The translations under genes were made by a program, and so were the position numbers. Of a DNA stretch of 64,000 bases, positions 44,824 through 55,367 are shown piece by piece (the stretch's first letter is position 1; the number at the start of each line of letters is the position of its first letter). The stretch is taken from assembly GCA_022225965.2 (NCBI GenBank), contig JAKJXP020000126.1:49833-113832 (forward strand), given 5' to 3'. The notes beneath the pieces are model-generated. The model was given only the letters and a program-made list of their open reading frames with translations, was not told where the DNA came from and did no database searches. Source of the DNA: Diatrype stigma. Lineage: Eukaryota > Ascomycota > Sordariomycetes > Xylariales > Diatrypaceae.

Positions 44824-46452
44824 CTACTCCGACAGATCAACCATGACCTTGAGCACCAGGTCGCCCTTCCCGTCCCTAACCTTGGCAGCCGTGTCGAAGG
44901 CGGCGGGTATGCTGTCCAGGCCCCGGAACCGCTGCGTGACGAGCTTGCCGACGTCCGGCAGCGACTTGTCCTCGCGCGCCAGCAGCTGGATAACCTCGGG
45001 GTACGCGTTGGCGTAGCGGAAGACGCCCACGAGATCCACTTCGCGCAGCGACGCCGCCGATATGGGCAGGGTCTGGATCGGGTTGCCCATGCCGATGATC
45101 ATCACCTTGCCACCCGGCTGCGTTGCCTTTATTTTTGTTTCTCGTGTTAACGGGGGGTCCATTGCGACACGCATATATATACATGCTTGCACGCACGCAC
45201 GAAGCACTCGCTCGCCCACTTATCATCGATGCACCCTTGAGATTGGGAATAGGAAGCCCCCAAAAGTCTACAAGAGAGAACACAGATCGGATGCGGAAAA
45301 AAAGAAAACAGAAAATGGGGGGTGGGACAAGAAAACACTTACATATATAGCAGTCTGCATGCACGACTCCACCCCCGTGCACTCGAACGTAACCGACACC
45401 TCGCCCACCGGAACTTTCGCCGTCCCCTTTCCCCCCCCCTCCGACCTCGGCCCCGGCACCTCGGCAGCCTTGACCGTGTCGGCCAGCGCGCGCGCGTACG
45501 CGAGCTTCTCGTCGACTGTCTCGGGCCGCTTCGCAGCCGGCAGCGGGACAGCGACGCCAGCGTCGGCGAAGCCGTGGTCGACGGCGAACTGCACGCGGTC
45601 GGCCTGGATGTCGGCGATGACCACGGCCCGGGCGCCGGCCGCCCGGCTCGCGAACGCGCAGAGCAGGCCCATGGCGCCCGCGCCGAGCACGAGCACCGTG
45701 CTGCCGGGCGCGAGCTGAGCGCGGCGCCGCCCGTGCAGGGCCACGGCGAGGGGCTCGGCGAGCGCGCCGTGGGCGAGGGAGACGTTGGGAGGGAGCCTGT
45801 TCGTTTTTGCATGGGTTAGTGGAGGGTGTCGTTTCTAACTACTTTCTCTCCTCTTTTAATTTTTCCAGGAGGACGGACCGGGGAGACGAGCAGGAGGAAG
45901 ACACAGTACGTACTTATGACACCACCGCGCGGGGTGGTTAATGCGGTCCTGCAGGGTGCCCTGGGCGTGAGGGAAGGCCTTGGCGGAGCTCCGGAACGAC
46001 ATGGCGCGGCAGATGTTGTAGCGGCCCTGGCGGCAGAAGTCGCAGGCGTCGCAGGGGAGGCCGACCTCGAGGGCGACGTGGTCGCCGACGCGGAGGGCGT
46101 CCGGCCCCTCCACGCCGGCGCCGACCGCGGTCACCACGCCCGCCGACTCGTGGCCTAGCGTCAGCGGCTCCTGCACCGCGATGTCCCCGTTTCGGTAGTG
46201 CCCGTAGTAGTGCAGGTCCGAGCCGCAGAGGCCCGTTGCCCGCACCGATACCTGCACCTCGCCCTCGCTTGGCGGAGGCAGCTCCCTTTGTTCCTATGTT
46301 TTGTTGTTAGTTGTTGATAAACTAGGATAACGATGGATAGACTGATAGGCGATTGGTGTTGGAGGACTACGTAGAAGGCTATTGGAACTCACAACTCTTA
46401 GGTCCCGAGCGCCATGTAGGACTGATGCCCGGACTTTCGTGGTGGACGACAT
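44824..46452 (-). CDS. Zinc-dependent polyol dehydrogenase (sorbitol/xylitol dehydrogenase type)
   Basis: Four exons: 46452-46393, 46293-45914, 45796-45343, 45126-44824; 398 residues. Introns are GTGAGT..CATAG, GTACGT..GAACAG, and a long one (216 bp) GTAAGT..ATAAAG. Medium-chain dehydrogenase hallmarks: catalytic zinc ligands Cys43 (GLCGSD) and His68-Glu69 (LGHESAG); structural zinc cysteines 101, 104, 107 and 115; NAD(P) Rossmann motif GAGAMG. The RYNICRAMSFRSSAK segment is typical of the fungal sorbitol/xylitol dehydrogenase side of the family. It should oxidise a polyol to a ketose in the cytosol. It may act after the aldo/keto reductase found 4.4 kb away in a polyol route, but an NLR gene lies between them. 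An insertion rich in Gly/Lys (about residues 272-284) is unusual. Confidence 0.93.
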
Positions 46453-47366
46453 AGGTACGGAGATGATGGATTTATCAAACAGTGTTTCTTTTTTCTAGGT
46501 CATAGAGATATATGGATACTCAGGTATTGAATAGAACCGAATGCATATGCAAAATCAACTGGTGGGAGCGAGGTATTATCTACAGGTTGATGTTGAAATA
46601 TAGGGGAGGTCGCCAAGACAGAACAACACTCCGCCGTCCCTTCACTGGCTGCGATGATACTCACTTAAGTAATTAGGGGTCGTAGCTTCTACGGAAAAAG
46701 AGAAAAGGAACGGCGGACAGAGAAAGAGATCCCGTGGACCCGGAATGCTACAGTCTTACCGTCGTCTCCTTCCCCATCCCATCTCACCGTCCCTGGACTG
46801 TTGCAGTCACTGGCCACCTCAGGCACGCGAGAGCGCATCCCTGTCTTCGCTTTTGAATTCCGATGCGCTTGCCATTGCGTCCCGAGGTCGGGGTCGGCCG
46901 GTAGTCGGCCGGGCTGGGCTGGGCGGGCGGCTAGACCCGGGGAAAACTAACGTTTCTAGCAGCGGAGGTGGGTTCGTCTGGGGAGCCTAACGATAGTTCG
47001 CCCACCTAGGCATTATTTACCGAGGCGGGATTACAAACAACAGCATGGCAACTGGCAACTGGCAAGTTCTCGCGATTATTACCCGTCGCCCGTTAAGCCC
47101 CACGCAGGTGGCTAGTCTCATGTATTGGTATCTACGTCATAACTAAGAGGTCTTAGTCAGGCCGGGTTTATCTTAAATGTATTGGCAGAGTGGATTCGGG
47201 AATATCACTCCCGATCATTGAGGAGGCGTCCAGGGCGTCTCGAAGGTGATGACTCCAGCGGGTAGTTCGCGGCTCGTCTATTCATGAGAGCACCTATGTT
47301 GGCTCCAGCTAGCTAAAGGGGGCAAAACAAAAGGTCGGCCTGTTGGTCGGCAACATAAAGGAAGGG
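46453..47366. other. Intergenic / promoter of polyol dehydrogenase
   Basis: Upstream of the minus-strand dehydrogenase gene. GC-rich patches near 46870-46950; no gene recognised. Confidence 0.4.
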
Positions 47367-48037
47367 CTATCTCCTCACCAAGGTCCTGTGCTTGGCACCA
47401 CCAGGCGACAGAGGAGCCCCTATCAACTGGACACTCGTCGTCTTGGTGTAGCGCTCGCGCATGCAGGCGATCTCGTACCTGAAGATGACGCGGCAGACGA
47501 GGACGGAGTCGATCCGGCGGAGGATAGCGTTCTTGGGGTCCTGGGGGCTGATGGGAGTGGGCCCTGGGAAGGGCAGAGCATAACCAGCAGCGTGCCGAAG
47601 ACGACGAGGCACATGATTCTCCTTGATAACAACCACGATAGTGTCAGGCTACATCTTGTGTTGGCACGAACTCGATTGAGTCGGTATCTCGCCCTCGCTG
47701 CGGCTAATCTCCAGTCGCTTGGCTAGCATGTCGACGACGACGCCCGATGTTCGCATTATCGGCGAGGTAATGGACTTATCGTCGTCATGTCATGTCCCTA
47801 CCCGAACCTCTCCCCATACACAAACGCATCACCGCCAGCGATGCACACGGCCATCTCTGAGCGCATATCGCTGTCAACGTCGGAGAGGGCGATGCCTGTC
47901 TAGTGCTTGGTGCTTATTGCCGATGACCTGGTTTCAAGTTTATCTTGTTTCTCGCTGTTCGGGTCTAAGTCGACCTCCCATGGGAAGGTGCCGTCGCTGT
48001 CGAGGTCGCCCGCCAGCCTGAAGGAACTCGTAAGGTG
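47367..48037 (-). pseudogene. Possible multi-exon gene or its remains, unknown family
   Basis: Several minus-strand stretches look like coding DNA by their C-ending codons and balanced composition: about 48018-47955 (AGDLDSDGTFPWEVDLDP), about 47890-47790 (GIALSDVDSDMRSEMAVCIA), about 47755-47660 (GVVVDMLAKRLEISRSEGE), and about 47636-47367 (PTPISPQDPKNAILRRIDSV and VIFRYEIACMRERYTKTTS). They lie in different frames with plausible GT/AG signals between them, but I could not build one consistent model with a start. It may be a real small-exon gene or a decaying one. The DLDSDG piece resembles a calcium-binding loop by composition only. Family not recognised. Confidence 0.35.
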
Positions 48038-49817
48038 TAATTATCTCCTATCTCCTTAATGGCTCGAGTGCAGAATACTCCATATTCTCATGACCACTGT
48101 AAAAATATCAGAATTGGGGAATCAGTCATTAATGACAGAGCTTCATGTATTCAGACGATATCAGACAGAGAACCTACAGGGGCACTGATACGACAGTGTA
48201 AAGGGGAAGTTGACAGATCGACTATTCAACATAATGATATAGAATTATATAGGGCGATTGCCGGAAACAAAATTACAGTGTGTCATTCCCAAGCAATAGG
48301 GTTCCCCATATTACACCTAGGTAAGTAACAATAGAAAGGGAGGGGGAAAAGGCTAACGCAGTGTTGACGATTGGCTATCACCATAGCCCCTGCATATCTT
48401 CCGGTGCGTAGTTAACACCTTATAAAATCAAAGCTAGTGCTACCCAATGGTAGTTTAGTGATAATGCTAGATTCTGTATGTTCGATTCTATTATCAGATT
48501 GAACAATAGGTCCTAGTGAATGGTATAACAGAGAAGTCCCCCGCCCCTTTTGGGTCTTCTTTCTGGCGGCAATGTTACTTTCCCAAGTCAGGGGTTTCTG
48601 TTCCCGGCATTACGTCTTAGCTTTGTATAGGCCTTACCTAAGTCTCATTCATCAGATACATATCTGTGTGTATTAACCATGTATACTAACGGATACTTAA
48701 CGAGATCTTGTCCTCCGAGACTGTGCCAAGGGGTGAACCGTAGGGCCCTTTCATAAGCCCAACGTGTCGATTGTTATTTATGTACTTGGTTCTGTATGTA
48801 AGTTCACGTATGCTTATGAGGATGTCTTTTCATTGTGTTCTTTTGTCAAGTTGGCTCTGTATCGTAGTATGATGTCGTAGTATGATGTCGTTGTACGTAG
48901 ACAACTCACAACTCAGAACATGGCCGGGCCTTGTGTAATCTTCCGTCATCCTGTAGCAGGCGGTAGCAGGCGGTAGCAAGCGGACTACCATTTGCTCTAA
49001 GTAGACGAGATAATTTTAGCAGTCCGTATATGTCAGCCGCAACATCAAGTTCAGAAGCAAACGATACATACTACGTGTACGTACGTACGTACGCGTACGT
49101 ATACATTCACCTGGCCGTCATGAGCGGTTCCTTCCGCCTCTGTTACTAGGTAACCTGAGTTGATCACCGGGAACGTTCCGGAACACATAGAACGCCTAAG
49201 CGTACGTACGATCAGGACCCTTTGACTTTATGGGGATGACAGAGCATAGGTAACCGTCCGGACTTCAGTTCATTCTGAAACTTAACCAGAAGCACAGTAG
49301 TCTCCGCTTAATGAAGCAGAACTGTCCACAGCAGTCGAGGTTTTCAAGTTACCTACGGAGACGAGATGCCAAAGCTGCTGCTTTAGATCTCGTCACCTTT
49401 CATACATAAGTCCACGTCTGTTGTTGTTTTCTTACCTGGTCCCTACCTCGTCATCCCGTTATCTCCAAACCTGGCGAGCTGGCAAGTTGGGCATCACTTC
49501 ATATCATCTCTTACATCCACATGATCATACTCTCGACTTCATCCTACAGACGACTCTTCGGATTTCAATAACCTGTCTCATCTAAGGGCACGTACTTGCC
49601 TGCTCACATACGGCTCCTATTCCGATTACGCGTTTCTACGTGCCGCGAACGTTGAAACCCTCTCTTTCTCAATAATCGTCACACCATCTCTCTGGCCTTT
49701 CCTATCTTCATGTGTTCTTGTCACCAAGTGCTCTTGTCATCGAGTGTTCCGGTCATAACCCCCCTCCCTGCCGTCAACTTTACATCACAGAGACCAAAGG
49801 GCAATCTGTAGCACATC
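48038..49817. other. Intergenic, simple repeats only
   Basis: AT-rich to about 48900. A tRNA-like but too short segment is at about 48437-48490. GGTAGCAGGC triplication near 48958-48985 and an ACGT tract at 49073-49104 follow. The last 500 bp are CT-rich, as for a leader of the next gene. Confidence 0.4.
49073..49104. repeat. (ACGT)n palindromic microsatellite
   Basis: Alternating GTAC/ACGT units, self-complementary. Confidence 0.85.
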
Positions 49818-51161
49818 ATGGCATCCGAGTCCATTCAACCTTTCGACAAAGCCTCTGGCTTCAACAAGCGATTCCAATTCATGGACTTGCCTGGCCGGGC
49901 ACGAGCTGAAATATACCATATCTTACTATCGTCGTTCGGACCAAACCCAGTGAAAAGAACCGCCGGTACTATGGTGGGTAGTGCGCAGAAAGTAGGTATT
50001 ATCGGCAGCTCAATCCACCCAGAGATACTGCGTACGTGCAAAAAAATACACGACGAGGCCCTCGAGATCATGATCGCAACCAACGAATTCGTACGAATAA
50101 GAGCGACAGGTGGGGTTCCCCTCATGGACCTGATCAGTCGGGAGGGGATCCCTGTTGTGGCAAACGATCCCGCGAGAATCCAACGGTTTAGAGGTTGCGC
50201 CCTTTCCTTGGCGTTGGTCAAAAAATACAAGCCGAGACAAGACCTGTCCTACGATGATAGCGACCAGCATAATTACGGATTCCTCCTTCCAAGGCAAGCC
50301 GAGATTCTTATCCTCGGCCGAGATATGCAAGCATTCTGCAAGGGTTTCGCAAACAGCAACATGGCACCGCCAGGTTCGAACAACCTGGTGGTCTCCATCC
50401 GCGTCGCACCCGTCGTAGAAGACATCCCAGGCTGGCGGACTGACTCGCTCATAGCGTGGTTCCGCTCCTACGGAACGCAGCAATATCTGCTGTACCCGTT
50501 GCAGCAATACCTCCGGGGTATGAACGACCTCCGCGTTTTCGGGAAGGTTTTCGATGACCTTCATGCCGCTGCCGCGGCGAATATGGCCCAGGCGCAAACG
50601 CGGGAAGAAAGTATCATCTACAGAGCCACGTTCGCCAACAAGCGCGGGAATAGCTTCTTCGAGAGACATAAATACCCACAAGCCTGCAGTATCTGGCGAG
50701 ACGCCATAGTGGAGATCGAAGACCTTCGCCGGAGCGACGAATGGAACCACTTCCTTGAGGACGAGGCGAAGAACGTGGTGGGCAATCTAGCGAAGCTGTA
50801 CTTCGCCATGCACATGAACATAGCACACGCAGAATTGCAACGATCCATGGTGGATCCTACAATGCATTACTCGTCCTTGGCCTTCGCGAATCGCGCCCTT
50901 GATAAGGCCAGAAAGGCTATGAGCAGCGATTTCTGGGGTCCGGAGCTCATCTGGAATGCTGAACCTTACCATAAGGCAGCGCTGTTGTGCAAGAAGGCGA
51001 CGTATTTGAGACTAGAAGGCATCGAATTGGACAAGGCTATGTATTATCTCGAGAAAGCGCTCGTGTATAGCCCAGGTGACGCCGAGATCCTCTGGGAGCA
51101 GGGTGAAGTCTCCAGACTGCAAGAAATCGAGCTTCAGGATTCGCAGAACACGGAGGCCTGA
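49818..51161 (+). CDS. Fungal F-box/2EXR-like protein with TPR-like C-terminal helices
   Basis: A single exon of 447 residues. The N-terminal part (about 18-75) reads as MDLPGRARAEIYHILLSS then HPEILRTCKKIHDEALEIM, the pattern of the fungal LP.E.R..IY...L / LL..C+.I..EA module (F-box-related or 2EXR). The C-terminal half (about 255-440) has paired helices with KRGNSFFERHKYPQACSIW, AFANRALDKARKAM and AMYYLEKALVYSPGDAEIL, which look like TPR repeats. Such proteins may serve as adaptors in ubiquitin ligases or protein complexes; neither partner nor target can be told. Start chosen at the first ATG, with a good context. Confidence 0.78.
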   Translation: MASESIQPFDKASGFNKRFQFMDLPGRARAEIYHILLSSFGPNPVKRTAGTMVGSAQKVGIIGSSIHPEILRTCKKIHDEALEIMIATNEFVRIRATGGVPLMDLISREGIPVVANDPARIQRFRGCALSLALVKKYKPRQDLSYDDSDQHNYGFLLPRQAEILILGRDMQAFCKGFANSNMAPPGSNNLVVSIRVAPVVEDIPGWRTDSLIAWFRSYGTQQYLLYPLQQYLRGMNDLRVFGKVFDDLHAAAAANMAQAQTREESIIYRATFANKRGNSFFERHKYPQACSIWRDAIVEIEDLRRSDEWNHFLEDEAKNVVGNLAKLYFAMHMNIAHAELQRSMVDPTMHYSSLAFANRALDKARKAMSSDFWGPELIWNAEPYHKAALLCKKATYLRLEGIELDKAMYYLEKALVYSPGDAEILWEQGEVSRLQEIELQDSQNTEA

Positions 51162-51224
51162 GATGTTGAGGCACCAGCAAGGTGTGCAGACAAAACAACG
51201 CGAGACCTTCATCTGCTAAAGGAT

Positions 51225-51470
51225 ATGTTCATTTGCGGGAAGAGCTTCATGCTTAAAGGGAAGGGGATTACTTTTCGTCTAAGAGAGAGCTTCTTCTTGT
51301 TCGAGGGAAAGGGAAGACACCACGTGTAGGAAAGACACTCATGTCGGAAGGGAAAGTTCCATATTCAGAGCAAGGTTTTATGTTCAGGGGGAGATGCTTC
51401 CCACTCAGAGAAGAGCTTTATTATGTTCAAGGAAGAACCTCAAGGGAAGGCCCCGAGGCAGGGACTGGCT
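51225..51470 (+). repeat. Diverged tandem repeat, unit about 40 bp
   Basis: Five to six degenerate units built around AAGAGCTT..TGTTC..GGGAAGG (for example GGGAAGAGCTTCATGCTTAAA, shortened here to its core AAGAGCTTCATGCTTAAA, against AGAGCTTTATTATGTTCAA). It begins about 60 bases after the stop codon of the preceding gene. Confidence 0.5.
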
Positions 51471-52526
51471 GTATCAATGCGATTGACGACTTCTTGCAGG
51501 TAGACAGGCTGTCTGAAGCTCAAGGATTAACTAGGTGGCTTCTCCGAGGTCGATCTGTACCCAACTTCAACCAATGCTTCAGCTAGAAACATAACGATGA
51601 CCAGACTTCACATCCCATGTTCACCTACGCTGCCGCTTGCTAGCACCGAGCCCTGAAGAAGCAGCTATAAGGAGTGATTGCTATCCTACACCAATAACTG
51701 AGACATGTACATCTAATAGGTACATTGGCATCACTACGCCCACGCCCACACCCACGCCCACACCCTTCACATAGGGACTTGCGAGTTTTCGTGTTACATA
51801 ATATCTGGTTCTAGAAAAAGTCCGCCGATGAAGATAAGATGAACTAACTACAGGCTTTTTCTTACGCCTTCAGGTCTACGTCTATGATGAAGGTGCCCTA
51901 CCAGGTAAGCCTCCCCCGCCCCCTGAGATCGCTAAAACATAGTAGCTAAAATCGTTCCACGTAGATGGCACAGGATTAGCGTCCCTGCAGCATCCCATGT
52001 ATAGGTACGTACTTATGCATGCAAGCGAGGATCGCCGTGTATCCACGATCGGATTAAGCGTCTCAGGGACCTGACCCCCATGTAACAGCAGCGGGGTAAA
52101 CCCGGCGGTTAAATAGGGATAAATAGAACAGGTGCATCGTGTTTCTCGGCGGCGGGATGGAAGCTCCTCATGCCCTAGGGCAACGGAGTGCCTTATCACC
52201 ACTACCTATAAAAGATGTAAACGACTACTTCCTATTCGAAGCCTCCCGGAAGGGGCCTTGCATATGCACTGTTCAAAGGCTGAAGTTGTGTTATCTAAGT
52301 TCGCTGCGTTACCAGCTTCTACTTCCTACAGATACAGAAGCGGCGCACGCACGCAACTAATACAGTGAGCGGTACCTAATATAGAACACATACATCACTG
52401 CCGGCTGGACTACCGCGCGCGAGACCAGCAACCGACATCTCGTGATATCATCCCACCAACAGCGCCCCCAAAAGCCACCTACAACGGAGACGGGCAGTCA
52501 CAGCCTGTCCAGCCAGCCAGCCCGCG
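51471..52526. other. Intergenic / promoter of GH43 gene
   Basis: Contains an ACGCCC/ACACCC microsatellite at 51736-51765. No gene seen. Confidence 0.45.
51736..51765. repeat. ACGCCC/ACACCC hexanucleotide tract
   Basis: Five hexamer units with CG/CA alternation. Confidence 0.85.
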
Positions 52527-53540
52527 ATGTCGCCGCCCCTCATAACGCACATGTACACGGCGGACCCGTCGGCGCACGTGTTCAACGACCGGGTGTACAT
52601 CTACCCGTCGCACGACCGGGAGACCGACATCGCCTTCAACGACGACGGGGACCAGTACGACATGGCCGACTACCACGTGTTCAGCACAACGACGCTGGAC
52701 CCGGACCCGGCGACGGGCAAGTACCCCGCGGGCGCCGTGACCGACCACGGCGTCGTGCTGCGCACCGAGGACGTCCCCTGGGCCGCGAAGCAGCTGTGGG
52801 CGCCCGACGCCGCCACCCGCGACGGCAAGTACTACCTGTACTTCCCGGCGCGGGACAAGAGCGGGGTGTTCCGGATCGGGGTCGCGGTCGGCGACGCGCC
52901 CGCGGGCCCCTTCGCCGCGGACCCCGAGCCCATCCCGGGCAGCTTCAGCATCGACCCGGCGGTCTTCGTCGATGACGACGACGGCGAGGCGTACCTGTAC
53001 TTCGGCGGGCTGTGGGGCGGGCAGCTGCAGTGCTACCAGGGGGGCAGCGACAAGTTCGACGCGAGCTGGCTGGGGCCCAAGGAGCCGTCGGGCGCGGGCG
53101 CGGCGGCGCTCAGCCCGCAGGTCGCGGTGCTGGGGCGCGACATGCGGACGTTCGCGGCGCCGGCGCGGGACCTGGTGATACTGGCGCCGGAGACGGGCGA
53201 GCCGCTCGCGGCGGACGACCACGCGCGGCGCTTCTTCGAGGCCGCGTGGGTGCACAAGCGCGCCGGCACGTACTACTTCAGCTACTCGACGGGCGACACG
53301 CACTACCTGGCGTACGCGACGGCGCAGACGCCGCTGGGCCCCTTCACGTACGCCGGGCGCATCCTGGAGCCGGTGCTGGGGTGGACGACGCACCACTCGA
53401 TCGCCGAGTTCCGCGGCCGCTGGTGGCTGTTCCACCACGACTGCGAGCTGAGCGGCGGGGTCAACCACCTGCGGAGCGTCAAGGTCCGCGAGATCTTTTA
53501 CGACGCCGAGGGGAGGATCGTCTTGGAGAGGCCGGAGTAG
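52527..53540 (+). CDS. Glycoside hydrolase family 43 (xylosidase/arabinosidase-like), cytosolic
   Basis: A single exon of 337 residues, compact for GH43 (only the five-bladed propeller). Catalytic residues fit the family: general base Asp13 (TADPSAH), pKa modulator Asp143 (SIDPAVF), general acid Glu238 (FFEAAWVHK). Other family blocks are QLWAPDA, GKYYLYFPARD and WTTHHSIAEF with WWLFHHDCEL. There is no signal peptide, so it should act inside the cell on imported oligosaccharides, releasing xylose or arabinose. The gene is intronless and far more GC-rich than its flanks. It may belong to the same pentose/polyol route as the reductase and dehydrogenase, but they are kilobases away. Substrate is inferred. 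Confidence 0.92.
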   Translation: MSPPLITHMYTADPSAHVFNDRVYIYPSHDRETDIAFNDDGDQYDMADYHVFSTTTLDPDPATGKYPAGAVTDHGVVLRTEDVPWAAKQLWAPDAATRDGKYYLYFPARDKSGVFRIGVAVGDAPAGPFAADPEPIPGSFSIDPAVFVDDDDGEAYLYFGGLWGGQLQCYQGGSDKFDASWLGPKEPSGAGAAALSPQVAVLGRDMRTFAAPARDLVILAPETGEPLAADDHARRFFEAAWVHKRAGTYYFSYSTGDTHYLAYATAQTPLGPFTYAGRILEPVLGWTTHHSIAEFRGRWWLFHHDCELSGGVNHLRSVKVREIFYDAEGRIVLERPE

Positions 53541-55121
53541 CTAACTCGGTATGGGTTTGGCCGTGCATAGCTGAGCATGTCGTTCAGAGTGATGTTTGTA
53601 TATAATAGTAGAGCAACCCATGTTTGTATATGGCAATAGTTAAGATTTATCTGGCAGTGTCTAATAATCACCTTGTGAGAGAGAGCTTAACAAATCGTGT
53701 ATGTGGTTGAACATAAGATACGGGCGCTTCTCTTTGCCATGTAACTACGCCTGGACATTTGACAGGCTACCTGCGGGAAAGGGGCTATCCTACATTATGC
53801 TGTGCATTAAGATCTGGGCTAACAGCAGACCTGTGGGGGTTTCGAGGGTCTGGCGATCGCAACCAGCGTGCAGTCTCAACTTGACTGCCTTCTTAGCCCT
53901 GACGAGGTGGCTCCCCCTTCCCACGGGGTTCCCGAGTCCTACTGCCTGTAGTAATTATATAGTGATGAAGGTCGTTGTAAGCAGGCCGTGCAGTCTAAAA
54001 ATGCAGTGAAAGACGCCTCCCGGAACTTGAAACGCCTACGAGTTGCCTTGTGAAAGTCTCTCAACTCGCATGCGCGCCGGCGTTGGGAGCACCGGCATAT
54101 TGACAATAGAAGCGATCATCATATTATATGGCAAATGCTATTCATTAATGCATTCGAACTTATTACGCTCGGCACCGCGAGTGTGAGGTACGACAGGTAC
54201 AGATCGGAAATACACTGAAACACGGGACATTGTGAGGCTCGATGTTTCATTGCTACGCCTCATTTTCGGGAATGACCAAACCACCTGGATGCCGTTGCGG
54301 CGGGGCCGAAATTATTCCCTTTTTCTCGGAATGGAATTATCTGAGACAGGCCCACTATCCGCAATCCCCCATGGCCGGCGCAGACCCTTGCCGCAGACAG
54401 GGCGCCTGCCTGCCTTCCTGCCCGATATGGAAGTCCGGCGATCGATGGGGATCAGCAGCGTCATTTGCCCTTTTTGAAGTGACCAGGAGCATTTATGATC
54501 CGCTACACGTACAACAATTATAGTAGGTACTGTTGATGATAATGATGGTAGGTTCTTTTGCGCCATTTCGGCCTCTTTTCTTATAGCGCCTTGTATACAG
54601 TCCAATGCATATATGCTTCGTGATAGAGTTGAGGCCAATTGCGTCATTCGGGACACATCTCGCGACTTTCAATGGTTGGTGTTGGACGAGTAGTGCAGTG
54701 GTCTATAGCGAAGTCAGTCCCAACCCACGAATTAGTCAAGTAGTTAGTATGAAGATCTACTGCGAATTGAAGAATCGGCAAAGCAGAAGAAATCGCAAGG
54801 GTAGCAAGAGAAGAGGCCGGCTTGTGAAATATGTAAATAGTCTATATTGAAGTCTATCGGGATATCATGGTGGATAATGTAACGCCCTCGCCATCCCGCT
54901 CTTTCGGATTCACTCTCCGCAGTCCCCTCCGCATTTCTTCTGCCTCTTGTTGTCTATGTGTATAGATTCGTGTAACATGTATGCATAGGTATATGTATGC
55001 GTGCGTGATATTTGTGATATTTGTGAGTGTCTTGTTGCGAGTATATTCTCGCGACACGTCGTCGTTCATGATTATAATAGGTTGCGCAAGCACGATGTTG
55101 CTAGGCTTCACCGCGTTCCGT
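53541..55121. other. Intergenic, 1.6 kb, no gene seen
   Basis: 3' flanks of the GH43 gene and of the small minus-strand gene. Only short frames without codon bias. Confidence 0.45.
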
Positions 55122-55367
55122 TCACTTGCCAAAGGTGGATATGCCAAGGCGGCCGAGGATAGAATCACTCATGCCCTTGCGCGACTGGGGGTCGACCGTC
55201 TGTGCAACCTCCTTGACGGCCTGCAGGACCCGGATGTGCTCCTTCTTCAACTCCTCGAAGGAATGGTCCAGCTGGTTGTGCCACGGGTACAGGACGAAGA
55301 CCTGGAAGCCGAGGGCTGACGAGGCGACGACGAAGTTCGTCGTCGAGATGAGGCGTGTCCAGATCAT
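55122..55367 (-). CDS. Small one-span membrane protein (81 residues), unknown function
   Basis: A single exon. Residues about 9-28 form one hydrophobic span (STTNFVVASSALGFQVFVLY), followed by YPWHNQLDHSFEELKKEHIR and a charged helix that may be a short coiled coil. I have the impression that such short N-anchored proteins are conserved in Pezizomycotina and may be mitochondrial, but I cannot name the family. The good ATG context, clean composition and regular helix support a real gene. Its 5' region (to about 55700) is AG-rich. Confidence 0.62.
   Translation of the reverse strand: MIWTRLISTTNFVVASSALGFQVFVLYPWHNQLDHSFEELKKEHIRVLQAVKEVAQTVDPQSRKGMSDSILGRLGISTFGK

Noticed and set aside
52479..53468. 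329-codon minus-strand frame over the GH43 gene
   Set aside because: Val/Arg/Ala-rich shadow; GH43 catalytic residues fix the true strand.
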